Made by a program: the position numbers and the translations under genes. From Beroe forskalii (taxonomy: Eukaryota; Ctenophora; Nuda; Beroida; Beroidae): a stretch of 64,000 nucleotides of DNA. Within the stretch, counting starts at the first letter, position 1. Each line of letters starts with the position of its first letter. The stretch lies in the NCBI GenBank assembly GCA_011033025.1, contig WFMF01000185.1:80001-144000 (forward strand). Reading direction: 5' to 3'. The notes below the pieces were generated by a model, which made no database searches, had not been told where the DNA came from, and saw only the letters and a list, made by a program, of their open reading frames with translations. This document shows, in pieces, positions 29,240-40,228 of the stretch.

Positions 29240-30040
29240 GGGGGGAGTTTCACTGTCCCAATTGTCCCAATTGTCCCTGTCCCAATTTATTTTTTTTTGA
29301 GTTTGGGACTGGTTTTTGGGACAATTGGGACAACTGGGACATTTGGGACAATTGGGACAAACAAAAATTTGAAAAAATCAGTCATTTATCATTTTTTACA
29401 TTGATTCAAGATTTTCTATCATTGAAATGAATGTTATATTCATACTAGTATACTAAGTTCATATTTTGGTTGTGTTTGTTTGCAGTGGTTAAGTGTTCCC
29501 ACTTCCCTATCCCAAAACCTATGATGGGAAAAAGACAGTGGCAGTTGCAACGCAGCAAGTGCTGCTATGTAACAGGCTGTGAGACAAAAAACACTAAACT
29601 GCCGCTCAAAAACACAATCATTTGAATCCCAGCTGTCTCTGTCATTTTTGTCGTCCCAAATGTCCCATTTGATCCAGTGTGCATTTACTTTTTGAGTCCC
29701 ATTTGTTCCACTTTCTCTGTCCCATTTGTCCCAAATTTCCCAATTGTCCCAAATTTCCCAATTGTCCCAAATTTCCCAATTGTCCCAAATGTCCCAATTG
29801 TCCCAGTCCAAATTCACTTTTTCGAGTCCCATTTGTTCTATTTTCTCTGTCCCATTTGTCCCATTTGTCCCAAATGTCCCAATTGTCCCAGTCCAAATTC
29901 ACTTTTTCGAGTCCCATTTGTTCTATTTTCTCTGTCCCATTTGTCCCATTTGTCCCAAATGTCCCATTTGTCCCATTTGTCCCTGTCCCAATCCACTTTT
30001 TCTTGAGTTTGGGACAATTGGGACAGTGAAACCCCCCCCC
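29240..30040. mobile_element. 801-bp MITE with internal 18-bp minisatellite
   Basis: Ends are G/C runs followed by GTTTCACTGTCCCAATTGTC, inverted at the other side. A 6-bp target duplication ATCAAC flanks it (29,234-29,239 and 30,041-30,046). The matching place in the other arm (57,814-57,819) has a single ATCAGC (read on the minus strand) and no element, i.e. an empty site. The interior is mostly TGTCCCAAATTTCCCAAT-like units. Open frames with NWDIWD or CPKFPN repeats on either strand are artefacts. Confidence 0.85.
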
Positions 30041-30199
30041 ATCAACTAGGGGAGGGGTTTCCACATGATATGGTTTGATTATGGGTAGGTGAGGGAGTAA
30101 GTACTAAGTCCTTAAGTAAGCCCTTTGCAGGATATCAATGATTAATAAAACAAATAAGTTTAATAAAACAAATAAGTTTACATTTAGTAGCACATTACA

Positions 30200-30935
30200 C
30201 CATAATAAATAATAAATAAATAATCAAATTTATCAGTCCATCATTGCCCTTTCTTTTCAAATATATCAAAATACGAATCACAACAAAATATCTGTATGAT
30301 ATTTTCTTTATGTTTATATGAATGGATTATACAGACCAGATCAGGCAAAGTGGGACTGATCGGCTGAACCAGACACATGACATGGTCATATTGATGCTGG
30401 GGCCGCCTAGAAATTTTTAAATACAGATACTTTGGTACCCATATTATCCTTATCAGAGAAAATTATAACCAATCCTACCCCAAAAGCAATCTAGCAATCT
30501 TATATTGTAAAAAGTTGCTACAAACAAGCTAAAAAAGTAAGTGTTAAAAAATAGCTAAAATAGTTTAAAAGAGTTAAAAGTTTAAAGTTTAAAGTTTAAA
30601 AAGTAACTACCAATGAACATTTCGATGTTGCAACTACAATCATACCGCAACAACAAAAAACATATATACAAATAAGTCAAAATACAATAAAATACTACTT
30701 ATTAGTGATAAGTAAGCATGCAATTTCTGAAAATGCTTCTAATCAACAATATAAAAAGTACATTTACATAATCACATATTATCAAAACAGTGTCGCATAG
30801 AAAATTCAATGGTTCCCTGGTCGCGAGGTTACAAGAAAAAATATTGAAATTTCTGAAAATAAATTGGTCATTTAAAAATAGTACAGATACCTCATTCGGA
30901 ATATAATAAGTATCATAAATATAGTTTAATTCTTT
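30200..30935. other. Segment present only in the left arm
   Basis: The left arm has about 0.7 kb between GGTCATTC...TTTAATTC and the ATGGTGTAATGTGC equivalent that is missing at 57,640-57,665 of the right arm. Content is AT-rich, with CCAGATCAGGCAAAGTGGG near 30,337. No gene or clear terminal repeats. Confidence 0.55.
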
Positions 30936-30976
30936 CTGGTCATTCTTTTCTGGTCATTTAATTTTTTCTGGTCATT

Positions 30977-31124
30977 TGTGTGCAGACCACCTGATTGACA
31001 GAGGCCTGGATAAAGACACACTGATTTCCTCTGTGTGCTCCGACTTTCTTTATAAACTGCGTCAAAAGCACACAATTTCATGCCTCTTTATCCAGGCTTT
31101 TTTCAATAAAGCAGTCTGCACACA
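30977..31124. mobile_element. Foldback element, TGTGTGCAGAC family (left arm)
   Basis: Ends TGTGTGCAGACC and GTCTGCACACA, with long imperfect complementarity between halves (CCTGGATAAAGACAC against TTTATCCAGGC). Its counterpart in the other arm is 57,450-57,597. Related elements with the same tips are at 40,381-40,526 and 46,001-46,180. Confidence 0.7.
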
Positions 31125-31675
31125 TATGGGTAATAGATCAAGGAATGTAAATTATTTGTTTTATTATTCAATCTAAAAATTGCAAAAAATCTCAGAGGAG
31201 AGTCAAGTATATAATCGAAAAGTGCCAAGAATTCAAAATGGATGGTATATTGCAATTAATAAAAGATGATAAATCAATTATATTGTCTGAAGAACAAAGG
31301 TTTGAAAATGTGCAATAAAATTCATAAAAAGTCCTGCACATTCCAGGTGAACAATTGGTGGTTTGAAAAGGCAATACCATGCCATGCAGAAAATAAATTT
31401 TGATCAGAAAGCCATAACAAAGGTAAAAATGATAAAAATTTTAATTTTCATCAACAGCAAAAAAGTCTATCATAAACAATAATTTTCAAGTCTAATGCAA
31501 CACAACAGTATCATGTTTCTAGAAAAAGAAAGTTTATGAAAAGAAAATGATTTCTTATCATCAATTTGAAATACAATGAAATACAATAAGTTAACTGATT
31601 AAACAAGAATGTCTTTTAAACCCTCAACAATATGTTTTATGTAATAAAAATGCTGTATTGTTGAGCATTCTCCTA
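31125..31675. other. AT-rich arm sequence, no gene seen
   Basis: Shared with 56,935-57,449 in the other arm (inverted). No coding capacity recognised. Confidence 0.5.
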
Positions 31676-32115
31676 ACCAGAGGCGTTAAATTATTTATTG
31701 TTGAACGATGCATGACCCGCTGACGCCAGCCGCGCGGCGCTGATTCTCGAGAGGGTCTGTCAACGTCAGACAAGCTAGTTATTTCCTAACCAGGACCCTG
31801 GTTGCGCCGCGCGCGCGCACGGATTGCTAAGCACGTATTACCCTAACCAGAACCCTGGTTTCGCCCACATAGTGCGCGGCGCGGCAAGTGCCAGCCGAGT
31901 AGCCGCTAAACAGGTATATGATTGTGTTTAGCAAACAGTAGTCAAATAACTGGTAATATTTTGCCAGACGAGACGTTGCCTTCCCCTAACCAGGGGCGTC
32001 GCGGCTTGCCGCGCCGCGCACTCCGTGCGCGAAACCAGGGCGCTGGTTAGGGCAAAACGTTGCCTGGCCCCTGCGCGCGTGAAGCGCGCGCGCCCCGACG
32101 TCTGGCAAGTAATAT
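31676..32115. repeat. GC-rich hairpin cluster (CCTAACCAGGG family)
   Basis: CpG-rich island in AT-rich DNA. Recurrent motifs are CCCTAACCAGGG, GCGCTGGTTAGGG, CGTCTGGCAA/GTTGCCTGGCC and TCTGTCAACGTCAGACAAG, arranged as inverted pairs. The counterpart in the other arm is 56,330-56,930. Single motifs recur at 46,190-46,640 and 49,530. Confidence 0.65.
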
Positions 32116-33835
32116 CAGGCTTAAAACTTTTCGGTGCGCCGCGCATAAAAATTGCGATTTTACTCGCCTAAGTGTCACAATATTCGGGAACTACTGGTGA
32201 TAAAATATTTGTAGGAATTCTGCATAAGCCATGATATTGACTTTGATATTTTTTGAGGTCATATCAATGCCGATTACATTAGGTATGCCTAATTTTGGTC
32301 TCATTTTATGATCAATGACTGCATTATTATAAAGCCACTGCTATTCTATTCTAAAGATTTGAACCCACTATGTGCTTCAATGCTTCATGATTTAGTTTGA
32401 CTTAAATTTTATGAACAATAACCTTACTAAATTACTATATTATTAGACAGATGAACACCTATAAAGTAAAGACCTGTGTTGTCTGTTTGAGCTTGAAGAT
32501 CTTGATTTGATAGGTTGACTTATCTTGTATTATCTTGAAACGATTTGATTTTTATTTGGGATTCATTTGCTCTTCATTATGTAATATTGAATGGCATATT
32601 CTCTCATGCTCTCATTAACTTATATTTCTATTTATATATTGAACGAGAAAACCCGTTGGGTTTTCTCTTTAATTTGACGTATAGTCAGTTGGATGTACAA
32701 TAAATTGAACGTAATCATTGATGCATTTTTTTCCTTACTGGGGATAGGGGTGCAACGTAACGAAATTACTAAATATTTGAATAGGATTTGAATATGAATC
32801 AATAAATATTGTAGATTTTGCGATTGTAAATTAATGTTGAGGGCAGTAGGGCACATAACAGTAAATATTAAGAAGAACTCAAGAACAATGGTTTTCCAAC
32901 ACAAAGTTCCGATTCGGAGAGAAGATGGGCAACAGATTTGAATCCAAGCTCATTGAAATCAAAATTGCCCGCATTTTCACCTGTTTAGAACCCACTTCTA
33001 ACTTGAGTAATTGAAAATTCCTCCTTCTGTCGAATCCTCGCAGCAAACCATCAAAACTACAAATATCTTGATTCGAAAGAATTATCGCTGATTTTCACAA
33101 TGGAACAAATTGTTCAACCCTGACCTTTTCTCCTACAATAGTGATTAGAGTTGATAGTCTTCTGTTGTAAAATTTTTACCAAACTCGAAAATTCCATTAA
33201 GAACGTAAATTATGACATTAAACAGTTGAAACGTTTCCAAAGTACACAGTAACGAAATGGCAGATCTTCGTTAAAATGCACGTGCAGTTTTTGCACGCAA
33301 TCACCAATCACCATAGCAACGCGCGCAACTGGTGAATCAAGCCTACATCTTGGTCGTGTTTTTTGCGATTCCTTTTCCAACTTTGAACATTAATTACATA
33401 AAATCTAAAGCCCAAATTCAAATAAAAATAATGCTTCTCTAGATGGAATTTATTTTTCTACAACCCTGCAAAAAATCGCGGGGTTTCAACTCCGTTTTTA
33501 GCCGGCGTTTGGGTTGCGCTAAGCACGGTGCTTCAACTGCCTTAATCCTTTATAATAATGATGGAAGGTCAATTTACCACTATCCATGTTAACCATGCAC
33601 TCTAATAGCATAAAATCTGTACCTAATGCAGATGAATGCAGTCTATAGAATGCTGATTTCTTCACTGATCTACACACTAATTCTGATGTGACATGGGGTA
33701 ATAAATAAGTGCTATTTTTCCTCAGCATTTCCCTTTCTCAAATAATTACATTTAAACATGTGTAGGAACACTTATACCAAATTCATACCCCTTCTCATGT
33801 CGACCATTCAAGGACTGCTGATAGTGTCAAGTTGC
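32116..33835. other. Arm sequence without a supported gene
   Basis: Partly matched at 55,440-56,330 on the other arm. About 0.75 kb (roughly 32,700-33,520) has no counterpart there. A 60-69 residue frame (33,519-33,728 minus; 55,545-55,730 plus) beginning ML/MPRKNSTYLLPHVTSELV is kept in both arms with few changes, but I do not recognise it. Confidence 0.45.
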
Positions 33836-33839
33836 AATG

Positions 33840-34240
33840 CTCCAAATTGGTTGGTAGGAAATTTGGTTGGCTGACAAGCAGCAGAAGGTATAGTAAAATA
33901 GTGAGGTTGGTAGAAAATCTAACTGGTTGAAAAGCAGCAGAAGGTAGAGTAAGTTTAGTCTTAAGTCTGGCAGGCTGACAGGCAGCAGACTGTACAGTAA
34001 GGTTAGTTGGAAATCTAGCAGACTGAGAAGCAGCAGAAGGTAGAGTAAGGTTAATAGGAAATCTAGCAGGCTGAAAAGAGGCAAAAGGTGGAGTAAGGTT
34101 AATGGGAAATCTAGCCAGCTGAGAAGCAGCAGAAGGTGAAGTAAAGTTGGTAGGATATGTGACAGGCTGGCAAGCAGCAGTTGCTTGAGCAAGGTTGGTA
34201 AGAAATCTTATAGGCTGAGAAGCAGCAGCTTACCTTCCAA
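33840..34240. repeat. 48-bp minisatellite (left arm)
   Basis: Units on the minus strand read CTTCTGCTGCTTCTCAGCC then TGCTAGATTTCCTATTAACC, period about 48 bp, so each frame stays open (16-residue repeat with ARFPINLT). The right-arm version (54,880-55,400) has more units and a 184-residue frame. Judged non-coding. Confidence 0.75.
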
Positions 34241-34324
34241 CAAGGAAAATCCCCAAAGGTTTCAAGCTTTTGAAAACTGGAGTGTTTTCCTTGCCCTGAT
34301 AGCAATTTTAGCTATTAGCATTGT

Positions 34325-36475
34325 CTTATATCAGGGGATCTCTTGTCAGGGGATCGCATAGTCTCATGTCAGGGGATCTCATAGTCTCATGTCAGGGATC
34401 TCATAGTCTCATGTTAGGGGATCCCATAGTCTCATGTCATGGGATCTCATAGTCTCATGTTAGGAGATCTCATAGTCTCATGTCAGGGGATCTCATAGCC
34501 TCATGTCAGGGGATCTCATAGTCTCATGTCATGGGATCTCATAGTCTCATGTTAGGAGATCTCATAGTCTCATGTCAGGGGATCTCATAGTCTCGTGTCA
34601 GAGGATCTCATAGTCTCATGTCAGGGGATCTCATAGTCTCATATCAGGGGATCTCATAGTCTCATGTCAGGGTATCTCATAGTCTCATGTCAGGGTATCT
34701 CATAGTCTCATGTCAGAGGATCTCAAAGTCTCATTTTAGGAGATCTCATAGTCTCATATCAGTGGATCTCATAGTCTCATGTCAGGGGATCTCATAGTCT
34801 CATGTCAAGGGATCTCATAGTCTCATGTCAGGGGATCTCATAGTCTCTTGTAAGTGGATCTCATAGTCTCGTGTCAGGAGATCGCACAGTCTCTTGTCAG
34901 GGGATCTCATAGTCTCATGTCAGGGGATCTCATAGTCTCATGTCAGCCATCAGGGGATCTCATAGTCCCATGTCAGGGGATCTCATAGTCCCATGTCAGG
35001 GGATCTCATAGTCTCCTGTCAATGGATCTCATAGTGTCATGTCAGGGGATCTCATAGTCTCATGTCAGGTTATCTCATAGTCTCATGTCAGGAGATATCA
35101 TAGTCTCATGTCAGGGGATCTCACAGTCTCATGTCAGGGGATCAAATGGTCTCATGTCAGGGAATCTCATAGTCTCATGTCAGGGGATCTCATAGTCTCA
35201 TGTCAGGGGATCTCATAGTATCATGTCAGGGGATCTCATAGTGTCATGTCAGGGGGTCTCATAGTGTCATGTCAGGGGATCTCATAGTCTCATGTCAGGG
35301 GATCTCATAGTGTCATGTCAGGGGATCTTATATTCTCATGTCAGGGGATGTCATAGTCTCATGTCAAGGGATGTCATAGTCTCATGTCAGGGGATCTCAT
35401 AGTCTCATGTCAGGGGATCTCATAGTCACATGTCAGGGGATCTCATAGTCTCATGTCAGGGGACCTCATAGTCTCATGTCAGGGGATCTCATAGTCTCAT
35501 GTCAGGGGATATCATAGTCTCATGTCAGGGGATCTCATAGCCTCATGTCAGGGCATCTCATAGTCTCTTGTCAGGGGATCTCATAGTCTCATGTCAGGGG
35601 ATCTCATAGTCTAATGTCAGGGGATCCCATAGTCTCATGTCAGGGGATCTCATAGTCTTATGTCAGGGCATCTCATAGTCTCATGTCAGGGGATCTCATA
35701 GTCTCATGTCAGGGGATCTCATAGTCTCATGTCATGGGATCGCATAGTCTCATGTCAGGGGATCTCATAGTCTCATGTCAGGGGATCTCATAGTCTCATG
35801 TCAGGGGATCTCATAGTCTCTTGTCAGGGGATCTCACAGTCTCATGTCAGGGGATCTCATAGTGTCATGTCAGGGGATTTCATAGTCTCATGTCAGGGGA
35901 TCTCATAGTCTCATGTCAGGGGATCTCATAGTCTTATGTCAGTGGATCTCATAGTCTCATGTCAGGGGATCTCATAGTCTCGTGTCAGGGGATCTCATAG
36001 TCTCATGTCAGGGGATCTCATAGTCTCATGTCAGGGGATCTCATAGTCTCATGTCAGGGGATCTCATAGTCTCATGTCAGGGGATCTCATAGTCTCATGT
36101 CTGGGGGTCTCATGTCAGGGGATCTCATAGTCTCATGTCAGGGGATCTCATAGTCTCATGTCAGGTGATCTCATAGTCTCTTGTCAGGGGATCTCATAGT
36201 CTCATGTCAGGGGATCTCATAGTCTCATGTCAGGGGATCTCATAGTCTCATGTCAGGGGATCTCATAGTCTCATGTCAGGAGATCTCATTACATCTCATA
36301 TCAGGGGATCTCATGGTTTCATGTCAGGGGATCTCATAGTCTCATGTCAGGGGATCTCAAAGTCTTATGTCAGGGGATCCCATTGTCTCATGTCAGGGTA
36401 TCTCATAGTCTCATGTCAGGGGATCTCATAGTCTCATGTCAGGATCTCATGTCAGGGGATCTCATAGTCTCAGAT
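34325..36475. repeat. 23-bp satellite array, about 90 copies
   Basis: Consensus GATCTCATAGTCTCATGTCA plus GGG, period 23 bp checked at 35,761/35,784. Many single-base variants. There are no spacers, so it is not a CRISPR. An inverted array of about 13 units lies at 54,455-54,760, exactly where the other arm of the large inverted repeat begins. Confidence 0.95.
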
Positions 36476-36589
36476 GAGGTCTTGTCATCTTCACTATAGG
36501 CAGACCGCCAGAGCTGTTGAGGGATTTTCCAATAATGATTCCGCAATAATGATTCCATATATGTAGTTACTAGTAAGTGCTCCTTCAGA

Positions 36590-36815
36590 CTGCCCCCTCA
36601 CTTTACTTCCCCTCACCTTGACACCTTATCTCCCCTCAGTTTAATTCCCCTCACCTTGAAACCTTATTACCCTCACCTTACTTCCCCTCACCTTGACACC
36701 TTATTACCCTCACCTTACTCCCCCTCACCTTGACACCTTATTACCCTCACCTTACTTCCCCTCACCTTGACACCTTATTTCGCCTCAGTTTACTTCCCCT
36801 CACCTCACTTGGAGC
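36590..36815. repeat. ~37-bp minisatellite CCCCTCACCTTGACACCTTA
   Basis: Five to six units of TTACTTCCCCTCACCTTGAC followed by ACCTTATTACCCTCACC. It follows the 23-bp array after about 110 bp. Confidence 0.8.
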
Positions 36816-38218
36816 TTTAATGCATCTTTTGAATTGAAATTGATCTAAGTTGTTATCAAAACAAATTTGTTGTGATTTTTATCAAATTTTTATTCGAGAT
36901 TTCGGCACGGCAGGCACGCTGGGCTTGTGTGCACTTCCAAATCTTCTTGGTAGCTATGCTACTCCTGCTACCCGTATGTTTGGCTGGGATTTGATATGCG
37001 CCGACAATTGTTGCAATTTCTCAATTTGTTCCACTTTTGGGGAAAGATCACATCAATCGTAAAAAACATCTTTTTGTACTAGCAAAATTTTCGTCATTCA
37101 CAGTCCAACTATTTTATTTTTCTGTGCGCGCAGTGTCGCGTCGTGACGAAATGTTGTTTGCAGTGCTTTCATGAGAATTAAATTTATGAAAATGAAAGAT
37201 CCCCTCTCAGTCCATCTGGGATGAGATTGAATGAAATATCAGAAATAGGAATCTCGCGCTTGAGAGGAGACTTGCCCCTAGATCCTCTCACTGACACAAG
37301 CACACTTTTCAGCAGTGCAAATGACAGTTTGGTTCGCATCATACTGAGAATTTCATAATTTAAATTATTGGGTTTATCGTCCAGAACCAGAGCAAGTAAC
37401 AATGAGGCCGAATTGTTTAATGCATTAACTTCGGTCGATAAACACTTCTGAACCATGAGCCAAATGCTTAAATTGAACCAAACCACAAGATTTGTTGGCA
37501 TTTTTCACAGTGTTTAAATAGATTATTATCACCCTCCCGTGATTATAATTCGTGTGTGATAATTATCGATATATCACCCCTTTAAAACTACTGTATAGTG
37601 GCGCGCGCAAAAATTTTCTAAAGGAGCAAATGAAGCCCAAATATAAAACCAAATCTAGGCGGAAAACAGCCATCCTTGAAAAATGAGTGCAGAAAAAAAC
37701 TTGAAAAATTTTGATAAAGGAGCACTTGCAAATCTATAAAGGCGTTCAATCCGGACGAGGGTCGTCAGACCCGAGTGGAAGGAAATACTGTTGTATCGCT
37801 AGCCCCTGGCTGAATCCTGAAGAAAGAGCTAGAATCCTGATGTAGGCAGCGTAAATACCGAAATCAGAAGCAGCTATGTCTAGCCAAGTAGGGTCGGGTG
37901 ATAATACAATTAATATTTTGGATCGTGTTATATCGAAAATTGTCAAACTCGGCTGACGCCTCGTGTGATATTTTTCGATATAACACTCCCATTCGTTAGT
38001 TAATCGTTCAATATAAACGTTGTTTCACCGTCTTCAGGAGTTTGCAACATGCATAAGCTGTTAAAGGTTATGTTGACTACTTCCGATTACTTCTTGTCTT
38101 AGGTAAAAAGTGAAGGTCTGGAAGAGTCCGTGTTTTGTCTTGGGTTTTCTTTGTCCACCTTATTACCTGCATTTTCCTGATTATCCATTAAACCCTGTTA
38201 ACTAATTGAGAGAATGCT
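36816..38218. other. Upstream region of HGH1, partly an inverted-repeat insert
   Basis: No exon recognised. Between about 37,540 and 38,005 two stretches, GTGTGATAATTATCGATATA and CGTGTGATATTTTTCGATAT, occur as possible ends of an insertion; they are in the same rather than opposite orientation, so the nature is unclear. Confidence 0.4.
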
Positions 38219-39811
38219 ATGGATGATTTTGTTGAACTCCTGAATCCAGCTCAAACACCAAAAGTCAGAAGAGATGCCGCAAACATTATATTGAGTGAGT
38301 AGTAACGTGATATAACTTATCATTCTTTCACTCCTGACATCTGACACAATCACCACACAACATATACCCCCACACATCATTCACCCCCGGCTGAAGACGA
38401 TAAGTACATGCTATTTGAAAGTGTCCGGTTCTTCAAAACTTCTCGTACCACTTAAACTTTTTCAACTTTCTCCCTAAGTTAGCATTATGATAATGTGTTA
38501 TGTATACAATTCTCGAAAGGTAGTTGGACATCAAACATTCCAGTGAAGAGCCACTTCACGTAATTTATCTTCATTCGTTGCAACATAAAACGCGCAGTAA
38601 TGAGTCTCATGGGGGGGGGGGACAACGTCTCGCTTTTTCCCGTCATGTACCACTAGTCTCACGTATTGGCATCAGAGACATGTAGTCTCACGTAGTCTCC
38701 TACTGGCGCCAGAACGTAGTTTGGTGCTGGTGTCAGATAACTTTTCTCTGATGTTCTAAAACAGATGTTAGGGACATGTAGTCTGGTGTACAGGTCTCAG
38801 ATACACGTACCGGGAAAAGCAGGACCTCCCCGCCCATTCTCACACAAAATACAATGAATTTTCAAAACGTGCCAATAATTCTGACACCCTATTGTGCCCT
38901 ACCCAGGTCTGACAACAGAGGACACATCACTGCAGCCCATCGTATCCCACGAAGATTTGACCTCGTCTCTATGGGGCTGCCTGTTAGACGATGATAAGGA
39001 TGTGTCCAGGACTGCTGCGCAGGTCTTCATAAACCTCACCTCCTTTTCAAACAAGTACAGAGCACCCCCCAACCAGATTTCCAAGCTACTATCTCTGCTC
39101 CACAATGATAAAGTGAATTATCTTTACGACAGCGTTGCTAAGATCCTCAACAATGCCTCTAGTTCTTCAGACCTTGCAGAGGAATTCAGTAAACTGGTGA
39201 CCATCTCGGACTGCACTAACTTCATCCGGCTGCTGTCCCAAAACAAGGAACAAGGCTACCTAGCCGCAGTCATGGGGAACTTAGCAATAGCTGATTATGG
39301 ACGTGAACTGCTCACTGACGCCACTGTTCTGTCAGATCTGATGACCCTGCTCTCGATACCCACTAATTTACTGATACGACACAACACAGCGCGTCTCATG
39401 CGAAACCTGTCATTTGACGTTAAGACTCACTCCTCCCTATCTAACTTCCTACCCCAGCTCGTCTATCCCTTGGTTGGTGGGGAGGAGATAGAAGAGGAGG
39501 AAATGGACAAACTCCCCCTCGATCTCCAATACCTCCCTGAGTCTAAATCCCGGGAATCCGACCTTCAGACCCGGATACTTCTGTCAGACACTCTGTTCCA
39601 ACTGTGCGGTAGTTACAGTGTGAGAGAGTTGCTAAGGGCAGGGAACTACTACGTGTTGCTGAAGAAGTATGATGAGTGGGAGGAGAGTAGTGAGGGGAAG
39701 GAGAGGGTGCAGAACGTTATATACATCCTCATTCAGGATGATGGGGAGGTGGATCTCAGGAGGGAGGGGGAGGTACCAAGTGGGGTGGAGGTGCTGCCTG
39801 TCGAGTCATAG
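38219..39811 (+). CDS. HGH1: HGH1-like protein (eEF2 folding chaperone), two exons
   Basis: Exon 1 is 38,219-38,294 and exon 2 is 38,907-39,811. The phase-1 junction gives an open frame of 326 residues (...NIILSLTTEDTSL...). The protein is built of helical ARM/HEAT-like repeats: VSRTAAQVFINLTSFSNKYR and RHNTARLMRNLSFDVKTHSS are repeat helices. The C-terminal block (LRAGNYYVLLKKYDEWE, then VQNVIYILIQDDGEVDL) matches the conserved end of HGH1/FAM203 proteins, where human has a LRELHKWEPE segment followed by LIQVLI. HGH1 helps fold elongation factor 2 in the cytosol. Human HGH1 is about 390 residues, so this one is somewhat short. It lies 0.4 kb before CBLL1 on the same strand. Confidence 0.75.
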
Positions 39812-40228
39812 ATTGTCTCATAATGGTTTTAAGGAGGTGGTGGTATCCTGCTCGCGGACTTATGATGAGGCAGTGTCTCATCATAAATTTTTATCGTATC
39901 TTTTGATACCCACGGTTGAATATTGAATAATTTTGACTTTTATCTATGTTATATACAGTTCTTCCTTTAATTTATTATGGGGAGGGGGGCTTATTATTCT
40001 CGATTTTTAAGAATGTATGGTTTTATCCTATATCGAATTGGTATAGCTGTGATTTTGTTCATTTATAAGTTGATATTCGGATGATATTTTATTTTTCTGC
40101 TCAAGCTTGGCATAATTTTATCCCGATTTGATTTTAGTTTCCGGTTGCTGTAATTTCATGTCACTTGATTTACCGTGTTCCACTGAAATAAATCACAGAA
40201 AGTCTCTAACCCCATCTCCGCTCTAGCC
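39812..40228. other. HGH1 3' region and CBLL1 upstream region
   Basis: AT-rich, no exon seen. Presumably contains the HGH1 3' UTR and the start region of CBLL1; no clear AATAAA was identified in the first 300 bases. Confidence 0.4.

Noticed and set aside
34325..36475. Regular short repeats resembling a CRISPR array
   Set aside because: The 23-bp units are contiguous with no unique spacers, in eukaryotic DNA, and no cas genes are near. It is a satellite.
37540..38005. A transposon with GTGTGATA ends upstream of HGH1
   Set aside because: The similar motifs are in direct, not inverted, orientation and no target duplication could be identified.
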